Shown in pieces: positions 63,892 to 64,000 of a stretch of DNA of 64,000 bases. The notes beneath the pieces are model-generated. The model searched no databases. It saw only the letters and a list, made by a program, of their open reading frames with translations, and was not told the origin of the DNA. A program made the translations under genes and the position numbers. The stretch's first letter is position 1; each line of letters starts with the position of its first letter. The DNA comes from Rhodospirillales bacterium. Lineage in GTDB: Bacteria; Pseudomonadota; Alphaproteobacteria; JAJFIK01. The DNA lies in assembly GCA_021775005.1 (NCBI GenBank), contig JAJFIK010000087.1:19126-83125 (forward strand), given 5' to 3'.

Positions 63892-64000
63892 TTACGCCGA
63901 CCACATTCGGCTTGCCAATGCTCGTTCTTCATCACCAACGGCATTGGTATAAATTGAGGTCGTTTCGATCCTTGAATGGCCCATCCATTTTTGCATGACG
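63892..64000 (-). CDS. Tyrosine recombinase (phage-type integrase), C-terminal end (partial)
   Basis: The minus strand reads V-M-Q-K-W-M-G-H-S-R-I-E-T-T-S-I-Y-T-N-A-V-G and continues DEERALASRMWSA to the stop at 63892. GH is the box II His and the IYTN Tyr is the nucleophile of the tyrosine-recombinase family. Only about 35 residues lie in the window; the rest runs off the right edge. It is convergent with the SAHH-like gene, with a 179-base gap. An integrase here fits an integrated element. Confidence 0.82.
   Translation of the reverse strand, partial: VMQKWMGHSRIETTSIYTNAVGDEERALASRMWSA

Noticed and set aside
63732..63998. Plus-strand 88-codon frame at the right end
   Set aside because: The minus strand here encodes a recognisable integrase C-terminus with its active-site residues, which accounts for this region.
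1..64000. tRNA, rRNA or CRISPR features
   Set aside because: No T-loop plus acceptor patterns, rRNA segments or regularly spaced repeats were seen on either strand.

Overview
The window is chromosomal DNA of an alphaproteobacterium. The evidence is the irr-fabA-fabB-fabI locus, the rimP-nusA-YlxR/L7Ae-infB-rbfA-truB-rpsO-pnp block, the lnt/XRE-regulator/metK/trmB block, the fur-plsC-miaB-phoH-ybeY-corC block, the trpS-murJ-glnD-mutS//maeB block, and an OlsB-type ornithine-lipid acyltransferase. This gene order is familiar from Hyphomicrobiales and related orders, but I cannot name a genus. No tRNA, rRNA or CRISPR array was seen.

Layout. 1-3.1 kb: the end of irr and the unsaturated fatty-acid genes fabA, fabB and fabI. 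3.1-5.0 kb: three tandem copies of a small secreted protein of unknown function; between copies 1 and 2 lies a vestige of the fabI 3' end, which shows how the copies arose. 5.1-17.8 kb: a long leftward run of translation, RNA-decay and SAM genes (pnp to metK, with a TTG-started XRE regulator in front of metK). 18-27.6 kb: envelope, ribosome and RNA maturation genes, Fur, RimI/TsaB, a nitroreductase and an Nfu scaffold. 27.6-33.5 kb: a class III nucleotidyl cyclase, a universal stress protein, a TPR-sulfotransferase and a secreted helical-repeat protein. 33.5-46.1 kb: trpS, murJ, a PadR/aspartyl-protease pair with a clear palindromic operator, glnD, mutS and maeB. 46.1-50.7 kb: an olsB-like gene, an AmpG-like permease and a hybrid sensor kinase.

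At about 51.33 kb the core ends abruptly. comM (yifB) is cut so that only its 3' part remains, and the DNA to its right is an accessory region that runs off the window. The first part (51.3-52.6 kb) is a junkyard of gene ends: aldo/keto reductase, Fe(II)/2-oxoglutarate dioxygenase, and possibly an ABC permease. Then come a 362-aa unknown protein preceded by a 78-aa peptide gene with a Ser/Gly/Ala-repeat tail, a second XRE regulator resembling the metK-linked one, and a leftward secreted-nuclease cassette.

The most interesting part is 58.5-63.7 kb. This is a compact, AT-richer rightward operon with a complete dedicated ECF-type importer (S, T and a fused double ATPase of which only one composite site looks competent), a 466-aa protein I do not recognise, and a divergent S-adenosylhomocysteine-hydrolase-like NAD-binding protein with altered catalytic positions. 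I infer an uptake-and-processing system for an unknown, possibly nucleoside-like, compound. At the right edge is the C-terminus of a tyrosine recombinase on the minus strand, which fits an integrated element.
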